The notes: generated by a model not told the origin, from the letters alone. A stretch of 64,000 nucleotides of DNA from Pseudomonas ovata (GCF_003131185.1 NZ_QFFU01000019.1:1-64000); one strand, 5' to 3'; shown: positions 48,596 to 58,562, counted from the stretch's first letter. Made by a program: numbers and translations.

Positions 48596-48868
48596 TTATT
48601 TCTCGGGGGCGACGTAGCCTTCGGCTTGGGCGTATTCCTCGCCGGAGAAGTACTTGTCCATCTCGGCCTGGAGGAATTTGCGGTCCTCGGCGTTCATCAT
48701 GTTCAGGCGACGTTCGTTGATCAGCAGGGTCTGGTGCTTCTGCCAGTCGGCCCAGGCTTTCTGCGAAACGTGGTGGTAGATGTCTTCGCCCTTGGCGCCG
48801 GGGTAGGGCGGGCGCTCCAGGGCGGGGAGTTCTTCTTTGTACTTGCGGCACATAACGGTACGGGTCAT
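48596..48868 (-). CDS. yggX: oxidative-damage-protection / Fe(II)-trafficking protein YggX
   Basis: This 90-residue protein matches YggX over its whole length: TRTVMCRKYKEELPALERPP, the redox Cys near residue 7, and YHHVSQKAWADWQKHQTLLI, NERRLNMMNAEDRKFL. It protects Fe-S clusters from oxidation and helps iron delivery. Its start overlaps the mutY stop as ATGA. This is the conserved asmA-mutY-yggX order and makes sense because MutY carries a 4Fe-4S cluster. Confidence 0.95.
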   Translation of the reverse strand: MTRTVMCRKYKEELPALERPPYPGAKGEDIYHHVSQKAWADWQKHQTLLINERRLNMMNAEDRKFLQAEMDKYFSGEEYAQAEGYVAPEK

Positions 48869-49950
48869 GACAACTCTCCTGCGTTCAATACGTCGGCTGC
48901 GTGTTTGAGCAGCTTCTTCACCGGGGCGGCAAGGCCCAGGCGCGGTGGGGTGGCGAGGTTATACCAAAGCCAGTCGGCCTCGGCCACGCAGGCGGCCTGG
49001 GGCTGCACCCGGACCAGCCAGGGCTCGATGCTGAGCTGGAAGTGGCTGAAGGTGTGCAGCACGCCCGGCAGCGCCTGGTGGCTGCCCAGCGCCAGCGCGT
49101 GCTGGTCGGCCAGGTGTTGCAGGTCGTCGAAGGCGTCCAGCTCCGGCAGGCTCCACAGGCCGCCCCACAATCCGGTGGACGGGCGGCGGTACAGCAGAAT
49201 TTCGCCCTGGGCGTTGGCCAGCAGTGGCATCAGCGTGCGTTTCTGCGGAATGGTCTTGCGCGGCTTGGGGATCGGGTAGCGCGTCTCCAGGCCCAGCAGG
49301 TGCGCTTCACAGCTGCGCTCCAGCGGGCACAGCAGGCAGCTGGGCTTGCTGCGGGTGCACAGGGTGGCGCCCAGGTCCATCATCGCCTGAGTGTAGTGGT
49401 TGGCCCGTGCATGGGGGGTGAAGTGCTCGGCCACAGCCCACAGCTGGCGCGCCACGGCCGGCTCGCCGGGGTAGCCTTCCTGGGCCACGTAGCGGGCCAG
49501 CACGCGCTTGACGTTGCCGTCCAGGATCGGCGCCCGGATGCCCATGCTAATGCTGGCGATGGCGCCGGCGGTGGACAGGCCGATGCCGGGCAGTTCGATC
49601 AGTTGCTCGACACTGCGCGGAAATTCCCCGCCGTGCTCGGCCATGACGATCTTCGCGGTCTTTTGCAGGTTGCGGGCGCGGGTGTAGTAGCCCAGGCCCG
49701 TCCACAGGTGCAGCACTTCATCTTCGGGGGCTTCGGCCAGCGCCTGCACGTCGGGCAGGGCGGCCATGAAGCGGTCGAAATAGTTGAGCACTGTGCTGAC
49801 CTGGGTCTGCTGCAGCATGATTTCCGAGACCCAGACCCGGTACGGGTTGATGCCTTGCTGCCAGGGCAGGTCGTGACGGCCATGCACGTCGAACCAGTCC
49901 AGCACCGCCTGGGAAAACTGCTCAGGCGGCAGTGCGTGTACGGCATTCAT
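48865..49950 (-). CDS. mutY: A/G-specific adenine DNA glycosylase MutY
   Basis: This 361-residue enzyme removes adenine opposite 8-oxoguanine. The catalytic Glu is in VSEIMLQQTQVSTV (about residue 43), the HhH motif is LPGIGLSTAGAIAS, and the catalytic Asp is in ILDGNVKRVLAR. The 4Fe-4S cluster cysteines form C-x6-C-x2-C-x5-C in CTRSKPSCLLCPLERSC. The C-terminal NUDIX-like domain (about 235-355), with YRRPSTGLWGGLWSLPELD, recognises 8-oxoG. It overlaps asmA (ATGA) upstream and yggX downstream. Confidence 0.97.
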   Translation of the reverse strand: MNAVHALPPEQFSQAVLDWFDVHGRHDLPWQQGINPYRVWVSEIMLQQTQVSTVLNYFDRFMAALPDVQALAEAPEDEVLHLWTGLGYYTRARNLQKTAKIVMAEHGGEFPRSVEQLIELPGIGLSTAGAIASISMGIRAPILDGNVKRVLARYVAQEGYPGEPAVARQLWAVAEHFTPHARANHYTQAMMDLGATLCTRSKPSCLLCPLERSCEAHLLGLETRYPIPKPRKTIPQKRTLMPLLANAQGEILLYRRPSTGLWGGLWSLPELDAFDDLQHLADQHALALGSHQALPGVLHTFSHFQLSIEPWLVRVQPQAACVAEADWLWYNLATPPRLGLAAPVKKLLKHAADVLNAGELS

Positions 49951-52178
49951 CGATTGAACAGCCCTTTGAGTGCGTCTTTGAGTTCCGGGCTGACCTTGTC
50001 GCCCAGTTTTTCGTCGATCTTTTCACCGATCTTGTCGCGGGCTTCGTCGCCCAGCAGCTTGGCGGCGATCTGCGTCAGGCCTTCTTTTTCGACGCGGCAG
50101 GCCTTGGCGCCCAGTTCCAGCGGGCCACGGCAGCGCATCGGCCACTCCAGGCCCACGTAGCGTTCGTTGACCTGGCAGGCCGGGTCCGGCATCTCGCCCT
50201 TGTCGCCTTCGATGACGATGCCCACGCGGTAGTCCATGCCCAGCACGCGCAGGTCGACATCGCCGCGACCGTTGACCGTCAGGCCGGGAATGCGCGCCTT
50301 GAGGTCCGGGTTGCTGGCCACGCCGTTGCGGATCGCCAGGCTGCCGGTCAGTTGCTGGAAGGGGGTGTCCTTGCCGCGCGGCTCGCCGGTCAGGGGTTTG
50401 CGGTTGAGAAAGGCGATGCCCTGGCACAGTTGCTGTTCCAGGTTGGCGTTGACCAGCACGCCGTTGGCCAGAGAGAAGCTGGCCGTACCGTCGAGGCTGT
50501 CGATCAGGGCTTTCTGGCTGTTGCCCTGGCCGGCCAGGTCGGCGGTCAGGGTCAATTGGCCACGCACCGGCGGGGTCTGGCCCTGGCTTTCCAGCACGCG
50601 CTCGACCGGCACCTTGATCACGCGGGTCTGCACGCTCAGTGCCGGGGTGTCCTGGCGGGCGTCGAGGTTGCCCTGGGTTTCGAAGTGGCCGTTGTAGAGG
50701 TCGCCGCTCAGGCTGTCGAGGCGGATCACGCCATTGGCGGCCTGGGTCTTGAGCAGGGCGTTGTTGATCGGCAACTGGTTGATGGTCAGCTTGCCGAAGC
50801 TCAGGTCGGCCTGCACGTCCAGCTTGCGCAGGCGCTCCAGCGGCAGCAGTTTGTCGCTGCTCCAGGCGGCTTTGCTCGGCTGCTCGGGCAGTGGCGTGGT
50901 GCCGGCCCCGGCCACGGCGGCGGCTTCGCTGCCTTGCACTTCGGCCTGGCGCGCGGCCTTGGTGCCCTTGGTGGTTTCGCTTTCGGCCGGGCGATAACGA
51001 TCGGCGTTGAAGGTGTCGGCCTTCAGTTGCAGGCGCAGGGCCTGGCGGGCGAAGTCGTCGACGGCAATGCGCCCGGTGAAGGTGCTGTCGTCGAGCTTGA
51101 GGTTGAGCTCATCGAGCACCAGGCTGGTGGGCGTGCCGCTCAGGCGGGTGGCCATCTCGATCTTGCTCAGGGCGCCTTCGCTCATGGCCGGCAGCGGCTG
51201 GCCGATACCGTCGAGGAAGGTGCGCAGGTCGAACTGGGCGATCGACAGGCCGCCGCTGATCTGCGCGGTCTTGTCCAGGTCACGGGCGCGCAGTTCACCC
51301 AGGGCACGCAGCTGGTTGACCGACACCTTCAGGCTGTTCCATTCGGCGATGTTGGCGGTCAGGTCGGCCAGCAGTTGGCCCTGGGCCACGAAGGTGACGC
51401 TCTTGCCTTGCAGCGGTTCGCCGGCCAGCTCGCCGGACAGGCGCATGTCTTCGAACTGGTAGCGCTTGAGTACCCGGTCCAGGCGCAGGTTGCCGACCAG
51501 TTCGGTGCGGGCGCGCACCACAGGCTGGTTGGTGTTGAGAAAGGCGGTGAGCTTGAGGGCGATGTCGGCGCCTTCGCGCACCGGGCCGGTGCTCAGCTGG
51601 ATGCTCTCGGCGGTGTAGGTCTTGCCGGTGGTTTCGTCGCTGTACTGCACCCGGGCGTTGTTCACCGTCAGGCTGTCAATGTCCAGCTTGAGCGGGCGCG
51701 AGGGTTTTTCCGGCTCGGTCGGCGCAGGTGCCGTGCCGTCAGCGGGCCGGGCGGGGGCTTGTGCGGTGCCGTTGGCCGGCTTGCCGATGTCTTCCCAGTT
51801 GCCGTGGCCGCTCTTGTCGCGCAGCAGGATCAGGTTCAGGCCTTCGACGCGGACATCGCTCATCTGCACTTCACGGCGCAACAGCGGCAAGACGCGCACC
51901 GACAGGCCGAGCATGGTCAGGTCGGCGAATGGCTGGTCCGGCGCGGCCAGGGTCGCGACCTGGGCGTCATGCAGTTCCAGGCCCAGCCAGGGAAACAGAC
52001 TCCAGCCGATATCGCCGTTGAGGGTCAGTTCGATATTGGCCTTGTCGCGGGCCAACTGGCGGATTTCGTCTTTGTAGTCGTTGGGATCAAACAGATGGGT
52101 CAAGGCAAAGCCGAGAGCCACGATGATCAGCAACAACCCGAGGACGAACAGCCCCAGAATTTTGCCGAACGCTTTCAT
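49947..52178 (-). CDS. asmA: AsmA-family envelope protein
   Basis: This 743-residue protein has an N-terminal membrane anchor (ILGLFVLGLLLIIVALGFAL, about 8-27), then AsmA domain features FDPNDYKDEIRQLARDKANI and GDIGWSLFPWLGLELHDAQV. The long periplasmic part has Ala/Pro/Thr linkers (about 170-200 and 390-420) and a C-terminal ASM domain (SLANGVLVNANLEQQLCQGI, MDYRVGIVIEGDKGE). Relatives form lipid-transfer bridges between inner and outer membranes. It is the first gene of asmA-mutY-yggX. Confidence 0.93.
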   Translation of the reverse strand: MKAFGKILGLFVLGLLLIIVALGFALTHLFDPNDYKDEIRQLARDKANIELTLNGDIGWSLFPWLGLELHDAQVATLAAPDQPFADLTMLGLSVRVLPLLRREVQMSDVRVEGLNLILLRDKSGHGNWEDIGKPANGTAQAPARPADGTAPAPTEPEKPSRPLKLDIDSLTVNNARVQYSDETTGKTYTAESIQLSTGPVREGADIALKLTAFLNTNQPVVRARTELVGNLRLDRVLKRYQFEDMRLSGELAGEPLQGKSVTFVAQGQLLADLTANIAEWNSLKVSVNQLRALGELRARDLDKTAQISGGLSIAQFDLRTFLDGIGQPLPAMSEGALSKIEMATRLSGTPTSLVLDELNLKLDDSTFTGRIAVDDFARQALRLQLKADTFNADRYRPAESETTKGTKAARQAEVQGSEAAAVAGAGTTPLPEQPSKAAWSSDKLLPLERLRKLDVQADLSFGKLTINQLPINNALLKTQAANGVIRLDSLSGDLYNGHFETQGNLDARQDTPALSVQTRVIKVPVERVLESQGQTPPVRGQLTLTADLAGQGNSQKALIDSLDGTASFSLANGVLVNANLEQQLCQGIAFLNRKPLTGEPRGKDTPFQQLTGSLAIRNGVASNPDLKARIPGLTVNGRGDVDLRVLGMDYRVGIVIEGDKGEMPDPACQVNERYVGLEWPMRCRGPLELGAKACRVEKEGLTQIAAKLLGDEARDKIGEKIDEKLGDKVSPELKDALKGLFNR

Positions 52179-52591
52179 GGGCGGGGTCCTTGTGGTCGAT
52201 CAGTTGAAAGTAACGGGTGAGTATACCGATCTCACCGTGCTGGCGGGCGTGGTGGCTCACTGCGCGCAACCAGGCCGACGAGCGCCGCGATAACGGTCGG
52301 CTGGCTAGTTGCCCGTTAGTTGAATAGCGGCATGGCCATTCGCCAACTAATGGTTATTGGTCTTGTCTATTAAGCGATAGATGATCTGTATTGATTGGCG
52401 TCTGAAAAATATGTAACAAGGCAATTTAATGGCGCTCGCAAGTGTTAATCTTGCGCCCCGTCGATCAGGTGCGGCTTTTTGCCACATCGCTGTAACCCGC
52501 TGAATATCAAGAAAAGTTTTCATCACAGGGAAGAACTAAGGGTTTTTCGGCGTTATCTCCTGCGAGCATTCCTTACATTGGGGTCATTACA
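52179..52591. other. divergent region between asmA and OFA transporter
   Basis: A 413-bp gap with no gene. It contains an imperfect dyad near 52310-52352 (gttagttgaat / attcgccaactaa) that may be an operator. The final about 200 bases before 52592 are AT-rich and probably hold the transporter promoter. Confidence 0.4.
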
Positions 52592-54253
52592 ATGAGTACA
52601 CCCACAGCGTCGGGCGCCAACAGCGCTCCACCTGCGTTCTTGTCCAAAGAGCGCATCATTGCCAAGCCTGGCTTCAATCGCTGGCTGGTTCCACCGGCCG
52701 CCCTGGCCATTCACCTGTGCATCGGCATGGCCTATGGCTTTTCGGTGTTCTGGCTGCCGCTGTCCAAGGCCATCGGCATCTCCTCACCGGTTGCCTGTTC
52801 GCCCGACATGGGCTTTTTCGCCCAGATGTTTGCCTCGACCTGCGACTGGCAGATTTCGATGCTGGGCTGGATCTACACCCTGTTCTTCATCTTCCTGGGC
52901 TGCTCGGCGGCCATCTGGGGTGGCTGGCTGGAGCATGCCGGCCCGCGCAAGGCCGGTGTTGTCTCGGCGCTGTGCTGGTGCGGTGGCCTGCTGATCTCCG
53001 CGCTGGGCATCCATACCCACCAGATCTGGCTGATGTGGCTGGGCTCCGGCGTAATTGGCGGTATCGGCCTGGGCCTGGGTTATATCTCGCCGGTGTCGAC
53101 CCTGATCAAGTGGTTTCCGGACAAGCGCGGCATGGCCACCGGCATGGCGATCATGGGCTTTGGCGGCGGTGCGATGGTCGGTGCGCCACTGGCCACGGCA
53201 CTGATGAACCACTTCGCCACGGCCGAAAGCGTCGGCGTATGGCAGAGCTTCGCGGTGATGGCGGCGATCTACTTCGTGTTCATGATGGGCGGCGCCCTGG
53301 GCTACCGCGTGCCGCCGACCGGCTGGAAGCCGGAAGGCTGGACCGCGCCGGCCAAGAAAGCCGGCAACCAGATGATCACTGACCGCCATGTGCACGTCAG
53401 CGTGGCCTGGAAAACCCCGCAGTTCCGCCTGGTGTGGCTGGTGCTGTGCCTGAACGTGTCGGCCGGTATCGGCATCCTCGGCATGGCCTCGCCACTGCTG
53501 CAGGAAGTGTTCGCCGGCAAGCTGCTGGGCAACGGCCTGACGTTCAGCGAGCTGAACGCCGACCAGCTCAAGGCCATCGCGGCCATTGCCGCCGGCTTTA
53601 CCGGCCTGTTGAGCCTGTTCAACATCGGCGGGCGGTTCTTCTGGGCGTCGTGCTCGGACTACATCGGGCGCAAGGCCACGTACTTTGTGTTCTTTGCCCT
53701 GGGCTTTGTGCTCTACGCTTCGGTGCCGACCCTGAGCCACATCGGCAGCATTGCCCTGTTCGTGGCGGCGTTCTGCGTGGTGCTGTCGATGTACGGCGGC
53801 GGTTTTGCCACCGTGCCAGCCTACCTGGCCGACCTGTTCGGCACCCAGATGGTCGGTGCGATCCATGGTCGCCTGCTGACTGCCTGGGCTGCCGCTGGCG
53901 TGCTGGGCCCGGTGCTGGTCAACTATTTGCGCGAATACCAGCTCAGCCACGGCGTGGCGCGGGCCGATGCCTATGACATCACCCTGTACATCCTGGCGGG
54001 CCTGCTGGTGCTGGGCTTTATCTGCAACCTGCTGATCCGCCCGGTGGCCGACAAGTACTTCATGACCGACGCGGAGCTGGCCGCCGAGCGCGCCATCAGC
54101 CACGACAAGAGCACTGGTACCACTGCCGTGCTGGAGTGGAAAGCCGCACCGGGCAGCGCGCCGCTGGTGATTGCCGCCTGGCTGGCAGTGGGTATCCCGC
54201 TGGCGTGGGGTGTGTGGGTGACCTTGCAGAAGACGGCGGTGTTGTTCAACTGA
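52592..54253 (+). CDS. OFA-family MFS transporter
   Basis: This 553-residue MFS protein of the oxalate/formate-antiporter (OFA) family has about 12 helices plus a long loop near residue 240-270. Typical OFA sequences include RWLVPPAALAIHLCIGMAYG, GLGLGYISPVSTLIKWFPDK and GRFFWASCSDYIGRKATYF. It probably moves a carboxylate; the substrate is not recoverable. A C-terminal extra helix (SAPLVIAAWLAVGIPLAWGV) makes it longer than 400-residue members. It has a terminator in common with the convergent permease gene. Confidence 0.87.
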   Translation: MSTPTASGANSAPPAFLSKERIIAKPGFNRWLVPPAALAIHLCIGMAYGFSVFWLPLSKAIGISSPVACSPDMGFFAQMFASTCDWQISMLGWIYTLFFIFLGCSAAIWGGWLEHAGPRKAGVVSALCWCGGLLISALGIHTHQIWLMWLGSGVIGGIGLGLGYISPVSTLIKWFPDKRGMATGMAIMGFGGGAMVGAPLATALMNHFATAESVGVWQSFAVMAAIYFVFMMGGALGYRVPPTGWKPEGWTAPAKKAGNQMITDRHVHVSVAWKTPQFRLVWLVLCLNVSAGIGILGMASPLLQEVFAGKLLGNGLTFSELNADQLKAIAAIAAGFTGLLSLFNIGGRFFWASCSDYIGRKATYFVFFALGFVLYASVPTLSHIGSIALFVAAFCVVLSMYGGGFATVPAYLADLFGTQMVGAIHGRLLTAWAAAGVLGPVLVNYLREYQLSHGVARADAYDITLYILAGLLVLGFICNLLIRPVADKYFMTDAELAAERAISHDKSTGTTAVLEWKAAPGSAPLVIAAWLAVGIPLAWGVWVTLQKTAVLFN

Positions 54254-54271
54254 GCCAGCCCCTGCATCACC

Positions 54272-54364
54272 GTAGGAGCGACCATCGGTCGCGAAAGGGC
54301 CGGCATGAACGAAGCGTTGATGCCGGCCTGTCGACAGTCTTCGCGACCGCTGGTCGCCCCTACG
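54272..54364. repeat. BIME, type B
   Basis: Arms gtaggagcgaccatcggtcg and cgaccgctggtcgcccctac surround gggccggcatgaac / gatgccggcctgtcg. It belongs to a second BIME family, also at 58563 and 60368, that differs from type A in arm and spacer sequence. Confidence 0.85.
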
Positions 54365-54405
54365 TTCGTATGGCGGTCCCTATGGGATCGCGGTACAGCC
54401 CAATG

Positions 54406-54433
54406 AAAAAAGCGCCCTCGCAGGCGCTTTTTT
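54406..54433. terminator. bidirectional terminator
   Basis: The perfect hairpin agcgcc-ctcgca-ggcgct has a run of A before and T after, so it works in both directions. It serves the OFA transporter and the convergent permease gene. Confidence 0.88.
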
Positions 54434-54448
54434 CATGGGCGGAGAAAA

Positions 54449-55810
54449 TCAGAGAATCCTGTCGATATTGATCTTGATCCGGTAAGCCACGGTCAGTGCC
54501 ACCAGCCAGATCGGCATGGCGATCACCGAGCTGCTGATGCCCGGCGTCAGGTACATGATCACCAGGATCCCCAGCAGAAAGGCCAGGCAGAGGTAGTTGG
54601 TCAGCGGGTAGCCCCAGCTCGGAAAACGCGTTACCTGGCCGTCCCGGCGCTTGATGGCGCGGAATTTCAGGTGGGTGAGGGTGATCAGCACCCAGTTGAT
54701 CACCAGCGAGGCCACCACCAGCGCCATCAGCAGCTTGAAGGCTTCACCTGGCATCAGGTAGTTGACCAGCACGCACAGGCCGGTGGCCGTGGCCGAGACC
54801 AGCAGGGCGTTGATCGGCACGCCGCGGGCGTTGACCTTGAGCATGGCCCTGGGCGCGTTGCCCTGGGCGGCCAGGCCGAACATCATGCGGCTGTTGCTGT
54901 ACACGCAGCTGTTGTAGACCGACAGCGCGGCAGTCAGCACCACGACGTTGAGCAGGGTGGCGACGATGTTGCTGTCCAGGTCATGGAAGATCAGCACGAA
55001 CGGGCTGCCGCCGCTGACCACGTTCTGCCACGGGTACAGGCTCAGCAGCACGGCCAGGGCGCCCACGTAGAAGATCAGGATGCGGTAGATCACCTGGTTG
55101 GTGGCCTTGGGGATGCTGCGCTCGGGGTCCTGGGCCTCGGCGGCGGTGATGCCGATCAGCTCCAGGCCGCCGAACGAGAACATGATGAAGGCCATGGCCA
55201 TCAGCAGGCCCTTGATGCCGTTCGGGAAGAAGCCGCCATGCTGCCAGAGGTTGGCCACCGAGGCTTGCGGGCCGCCGGTGCCGCTGGCCAGCAACCAGCT
55301 ACCGAAGGCGATCATGCTGATGATCGCCAGCACCTTGATGATCGAGAACCAGAACTCCATCTCGCCGAAGATCTTCACGCTGGTCAGGTTGATCAGGTTG
55401 ATGATCACGAAGAACACCGCCGCCGACACCCAGGTCGGTACGTCCGGCCACCAGTACTGCACGTACAGGCCCACGGCGGTCAGTTCGGCCATGCCCACCA
55501 GCACGTACAGCACCCAGTAGTTCCAGCCGGACATGAAGCCGGCCTGTGGGCCCCAGTAGCGGTTGGCGAAGTGGCTGAAGGTGCCGGCCACCGGCTCCTC
55601 GACCGCCATTTCGCCCAGTTGGCGCATGATGAAAAAGGCGATCAGGCCGGCCACCGCATAGCCCAGGATCACCGAAGGACCGGCCATCATGACGGTGTGC
55701 GCGACGCCCAGAAACAGACCGGTGCCGATGGCGCCGCCCAGGGCGATCAACTGGATGTGCCTGTTCTTCAAGCCGCGCTTGAGCGGTTCAGGCTTTGCAA
55801 GTTGGGTCAT
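54449..55810 (-). CDS. AroP/PheP-type amino-acid permease
   Basis: This 453-residue, 12-helix APC transporter has the family start LKRGLKNRHIQLIALGGAIG and TGLFLGVAHTVMMAGPSVIL. The motif GITAAEAQDPERSIPKATNQ is typical of aromatic or neutral amino-acid permeases. The start at 55810 is used. The divergent Lrp-type gene is a likely regulator. An aromatic aminotransferase lies 1.5 kb further, consistent with phenylalanine/tyrosine import, though proline or other substrates are possible. Confidence 0.8.
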   Translation of the reverse strand: MTQLAKPEPLKRGLKNRHIQLIALGGAIGTGLFLGVAHTVMMAGPSVILGYAVAGLIAFFIMRQLGEMAVEEPVAGTFSHFANRYWGPQAGFMSGWNYWVLYVLVGMAELTAVGLYVQYWWPDVPTWVSAAVFFVIINLINLTSVKIFGEMEFWFSIIKVLAIISMIAFGSWLLASGTGGPQASVANLWQHGGFFPNGIKGLLMAMAFIMFSFGGLELIGITAAEAQDPERSIPKATNQVIYRILIFYVGALAVLLSLYPWQNVVSGGSPFVLIFHDLDSNIVATLLNVVVLTAALSVYNSCVYSNSRMMFGLAAQGNAPRAMLKVNARGVPINALLVSATATGLCVLVNYLMPGEAFKLLMALVVASLVINWVLITLTHLKFRAIKRRDGQVTRFPSWGYPLTNYLCLAFLLGILVIMYLTPGISSSVIAMPIWLVALTVAYRIKINIDRIL

Positions 55811-56001
55811 TGGAGTCCCCGTAGGTAAAAGACGGATCGGCCCGGTAATCAAGGTCCGGGCTCTTTGATGAAGTGGATATAGCAAGGCAGGTGCCCGTTT
55901 TCAGGGGCGTGATTCTGCACGTTGCGCCGGCTCACGGATAGATCAATTAAGCTGATAGGCTTCGCGGCCTGGATCCCTATCAAGCGTGGGCGAACGTCTC
56001 A

Positions 56002-56493
56002 ATGAAAATGAATGAAATCGACGACTTCGATCTGAAAATCCTGACGCTGTTGCAAGCCAATGGCCGGCTGACCAACCAGGAACTCAGTGACCTGGTCGGG
56101 CTGTCAGCCTCGCAATGTTCACGGCGGCGCATTGGCCTTGAGCACAATCACCTGATTCTCGGCTACCACGCCCGTATCGCGCCCCAGGCCATGGGCCGCG
56201 AGGTGCTGGCGATGATCGAGGTGCGCCTGATCAGCCATCGCACCGAGCACCGCGAGCGCTTCCAGTCGCTGGTGGCGACCCTGCATTCGATCATCGACGC
56301 CTACAAGACCACCGGTGATGCCGACTACACGCTCAAGGTGGCAGTGGCCAACCTGGACAGCCTGAACCGCTTGATGGAGCTGATCACTGCCAGCGACAGC
56401 GTGGCGCATATCAAGACGGCGGTGGTGCTGGAGCGCTTGAAAGAAAACAGCGTTGTGATCGTCGCTGAAGAGGCACCTGCTGCACTGTCTTGA
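56002..56493 (+). CDS. Lrp/AsnC-family regulator
   Basis: This 163-residue protein has an N-terminal helix-turn-helix (FDLKILTLLQANGRLTNQEL, LVGLSASQCSRRR, 8-60). The C-terminal RAM domain (about 65-150) has DAYKTTGDADYTLKVAVANL and the ligand-binding fold. Lrp-type proteins bind amino acids. It is divergent from the amino-acid permease gene with 190 bp between them and probably regulates it and itself. The ATG at 56002 is followed by another at 56008. Confidence 0.9.
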   Translation: MKMNEIDDFDLKILTLLQANGRLTNQELSDLVGLSASQCSRRRIGLEHNHLILGYHARIAPQAMGREVLAMIEVRLISHRTEHRERFQSLVATLHSIIDAYKTTGDADYTLKVAVANLDSLNRLMELITASDSVAHIKTAVVLERLKENSVVIVAEEAPAALS

Positions 56494-56685
56494 GGCATAA
56501 GGCGGATTTGTGTGCGTAAATAATGCATCTATATTCATCTTGTCGTTTATTTCGCGCATGTATAAACATCTATTCGCGAGCAATGACCTTATTGAGTAAT
56601 ATCTACGCTCATTGTGTGAGTGTCGTGCGACTCAGGGATCGAAGACGCAAACGCCCACGGTTTTCGATCCCCTCCGAGCAGCACC

Positions 56686-57309
56686 ATGACTTCGACCGTT
56701 ACCTGCGATAAACGCCTGGCCACCCGGCACTCGACCCAGGAAGACATCTTTGCAGTGGTCATTGCCACGGCGATGATTTCCTTTGCTGTCCTGCTGCTGC
56801 GCCAGGCCGGCGTCATGACCGGCGGCACCGCCGGCATCGCGCTGTTTCTGCATTACAGCTACGCCGTGCCGTTTGGTGCGGCATTCTTTGCGCTCAACCT
56901 GCCGTTCTATTACCTGGCGCTGCGGCGCATGGGCGCGGCCTTCACGCTCAAGACCTTTTGCGCGGTGGGGCTGGTGGCGTTCTTCTCCGATTTCCATCCC
57001 CGTTTCATCCATATCGACCAGTTGCAGCCGCTGTACGCCGCCCTGGTGGGCAACGCGCTGCTGGGCGTCGGATTCCTGATGCTGTTCCGCCACAAGGCCA
57101 GTCTGGGTGGTGTTAACATCCTGGCCTTGTATATCCAGGACCGGTACGGCTTCAAGGCCGGCTGGTCGCAGATGGTGGTCGACCTGTGCGTGCTGGTCGC
57201 CTCGCTGAGCTTTATCAGCGCGCCGGTGCTGGCGTTCTCGGTGCTGGGTGCGGTATTGCTGAACTTCATCATTGCGCAAAACCACAGGGCCGACCGTTAC
57301 TCGGCCTGA
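56686..57309 (+). CDS. YitT-family (DUF161) membrane protein
   Basis: This 207-residue protein has five hydrophobic segments, including AVVIATAMISFAVLLLRQAG. The YitT signature VMTGGTAGIALFLHY and FRHKASLGGVNILALYIQDR are present. The role of YitT proteins is unproven; some are linked to transport or membrane stress. The aminotransferase gene follows 27 bases later, so the two are probably co-transcribed. A start at 56620 is possible, but the ATG at 56686 fits the family. Confidence 0.82.
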   Translation: MTSTVTCDKRLATRHSTQEDIFAVVIATAMISFAVLLLRQAGVMTGGTAGIALFLHYSYAVPFGAAFFALNLPFYYLALRRMGAAFTLKTFCAVGLVAFFSDFHPRFIHIDQLQPLYAALVGNALLGVGFLMLFRHKASLGGVNILALYIQDRYGFKAGWSQMVVDLCVLVASLSFISAPVLAFSVLGAVLLNFIIAQNHRADRYSA

Positions 57310-57336
57310 TTCATCCAACTTCAGGAGTTTGTCCGC

Positions 57337-58533
57337 ATGCTTGCCCACGTGGAGTCGTACGCCGGTGACCCGATCCTTTCGCTGATGGAAACCTTTGGCA
57401 AGGATCCGCGCACCGACAAGGTCAATCTGAGCATTGGTCTTTACTATGACGCCCAGGGCCGCATCCCGCGCCTGGACACCGCCGTGCAGGCCCAGCATGA
57501 GCTGGAGGCCGGCGAGCAGGGCGCCTGCGTGTACCTGCCGATGGAAGGCCTGGCGCCGTATCGCCTGGCGGTGCAGAACCTGCTGTTCGGCGCCGGGCAC
57601 CCTTTGCTTGAAGCGCGCCGCGTGGCAACCATCCAGACCGTGGGCGGTTCGGGTGCACTGAAAGTGGGGGCGGACTTTCTCAAGTACGCCTTCCCGGACT
57701 CGCAGGTCTGGGTCAGTGACCCCACCTGGGAAAACCACATCGCGCTGTTCAGCGGCGCGGGCTTCAAGGTCAACACCTACCCGTACTTCGACAAGCGTAC
57801 CGGTGGCGTAGACGTCGAGGCCATGCTCGCTACCCTGCAGGGCCTGCCGGCACGCAGCATCGTGCTGCTGCACCCGTGCTGCCACAACCCCACTGGCGCG
57901 GACCTGAACACCCAGGAATGGGACCGGGTCATCGAGGTGGTCAAGCGCAACGAGCTGATCGCCTTCATGGACATCGCCTACCAGGGCTTTGGCTACGGCA
58001 TGGAGCAGGACGCCTACGCGATTCGTGCCATGGCCGAGGCTGGCGTCACCACGCTGGTCAGCAACTCGTTCTCGAAAATCTTCTCGCTGTACGGCGAGCG
58101 CGTCGGCGGCCTGTCGATCGTGTGTGAAGACGCCGAACTGGCCGAGCGCGTGTTGGGCCAGCTCAAGGCCACGGTACGCCGCAACTACTCCAGCCCACCG
58201 GTGCACGGTGCGCAGATCGTGGCCCGGGTGCTCAATACGCCGGTGCTGCGCGAACAGTGGCTGGCTGAAGTCGAAGCCATGCGCACGCGCATCATCGAAA
58301 TGCGCCAGCGCCTGGTGACGGTGCTGGCCGAGAAGGTGCCGCAGCACGATTTCAGCTTCATCACCCGCCAGCACGGCATGTTCAGCTACACCGGCCTGAC
58401 CGCCGAGCAGGTCGAGGAACTCAAGGACACGCACGGCGTGTACCTGATCCGCAGCGGCCGCATGTGCCTGGCGGGCCTGAACGACAGCAACGTCGACCGC
58501 GTCGCCGACGCCATCGCCAGCCTGTTCAAGTAA
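57337..58533 (+). CDS. tyrB: aromatic-amino-acid aminotransferase
   Basis: This 398-residue class I aspartate-aminotransferase fold PLP enzyme has DPILSLMETFGKDPRTDKVN (N-terminal substrate arm), Asn in HPCCHNPTGADL, Tyr in MDIAYQGFGYG, the PLP Lys in SNSFSKIFSLYGERVGGL and the substrate-binding Arg in IRSGRMCLAGL. It moves the amino group of tyrosine/phenylalanine (and aspartate) to 2-oxoglutarate. It may act with the permease nearby. It is followed by a BIME, then the his operon. Confidence 0.87.
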   Translation: MLAHVESYAGDPILSLMETFGKDPRTDKVNLSIGLYYDAQGRIPRLDTAVQAQHELEAGEQGACVYLPMEGLAPYRLAVQNLLFGAGHPLLEARRVATIQTVGGSGALKVGADFLKYAFPDSQVWVSDPTWENHIALFSGAGFKVNTYPYFDKRTGGVDVEAMLATLQGLPARSIVLLHPCCHNPTGADLNTQEWDRVIEVVKRNELIAFMDIAYQGFGYGMEQDAYAIRAMAEAGVTTLVSNSFSKIFSLYGERVGGLSIVCEDAELAERVLGQLKATVRRNYSSPPVHGAQIVARVLNTPVLREQWLAEVEAMRTRIIEMRQRLVTVLAEKVPQHDFSFITRQHGMFSYTGLTAEQVEELKDTHGVYLIRSGRMCLAGLNDSNVDRVADAIASLFK

Positions 58534-58562
58534 GCGCTGCCTTGCGGGAGGCGTGCTCCCTC

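Noticed and set aside
49932..52220. 762-residue plus-strand frame opposite asmA
   Set aside because: Shadow of the asmA coding strand, low-complexity Gly/Ala/Gln-rich, with no start signal.
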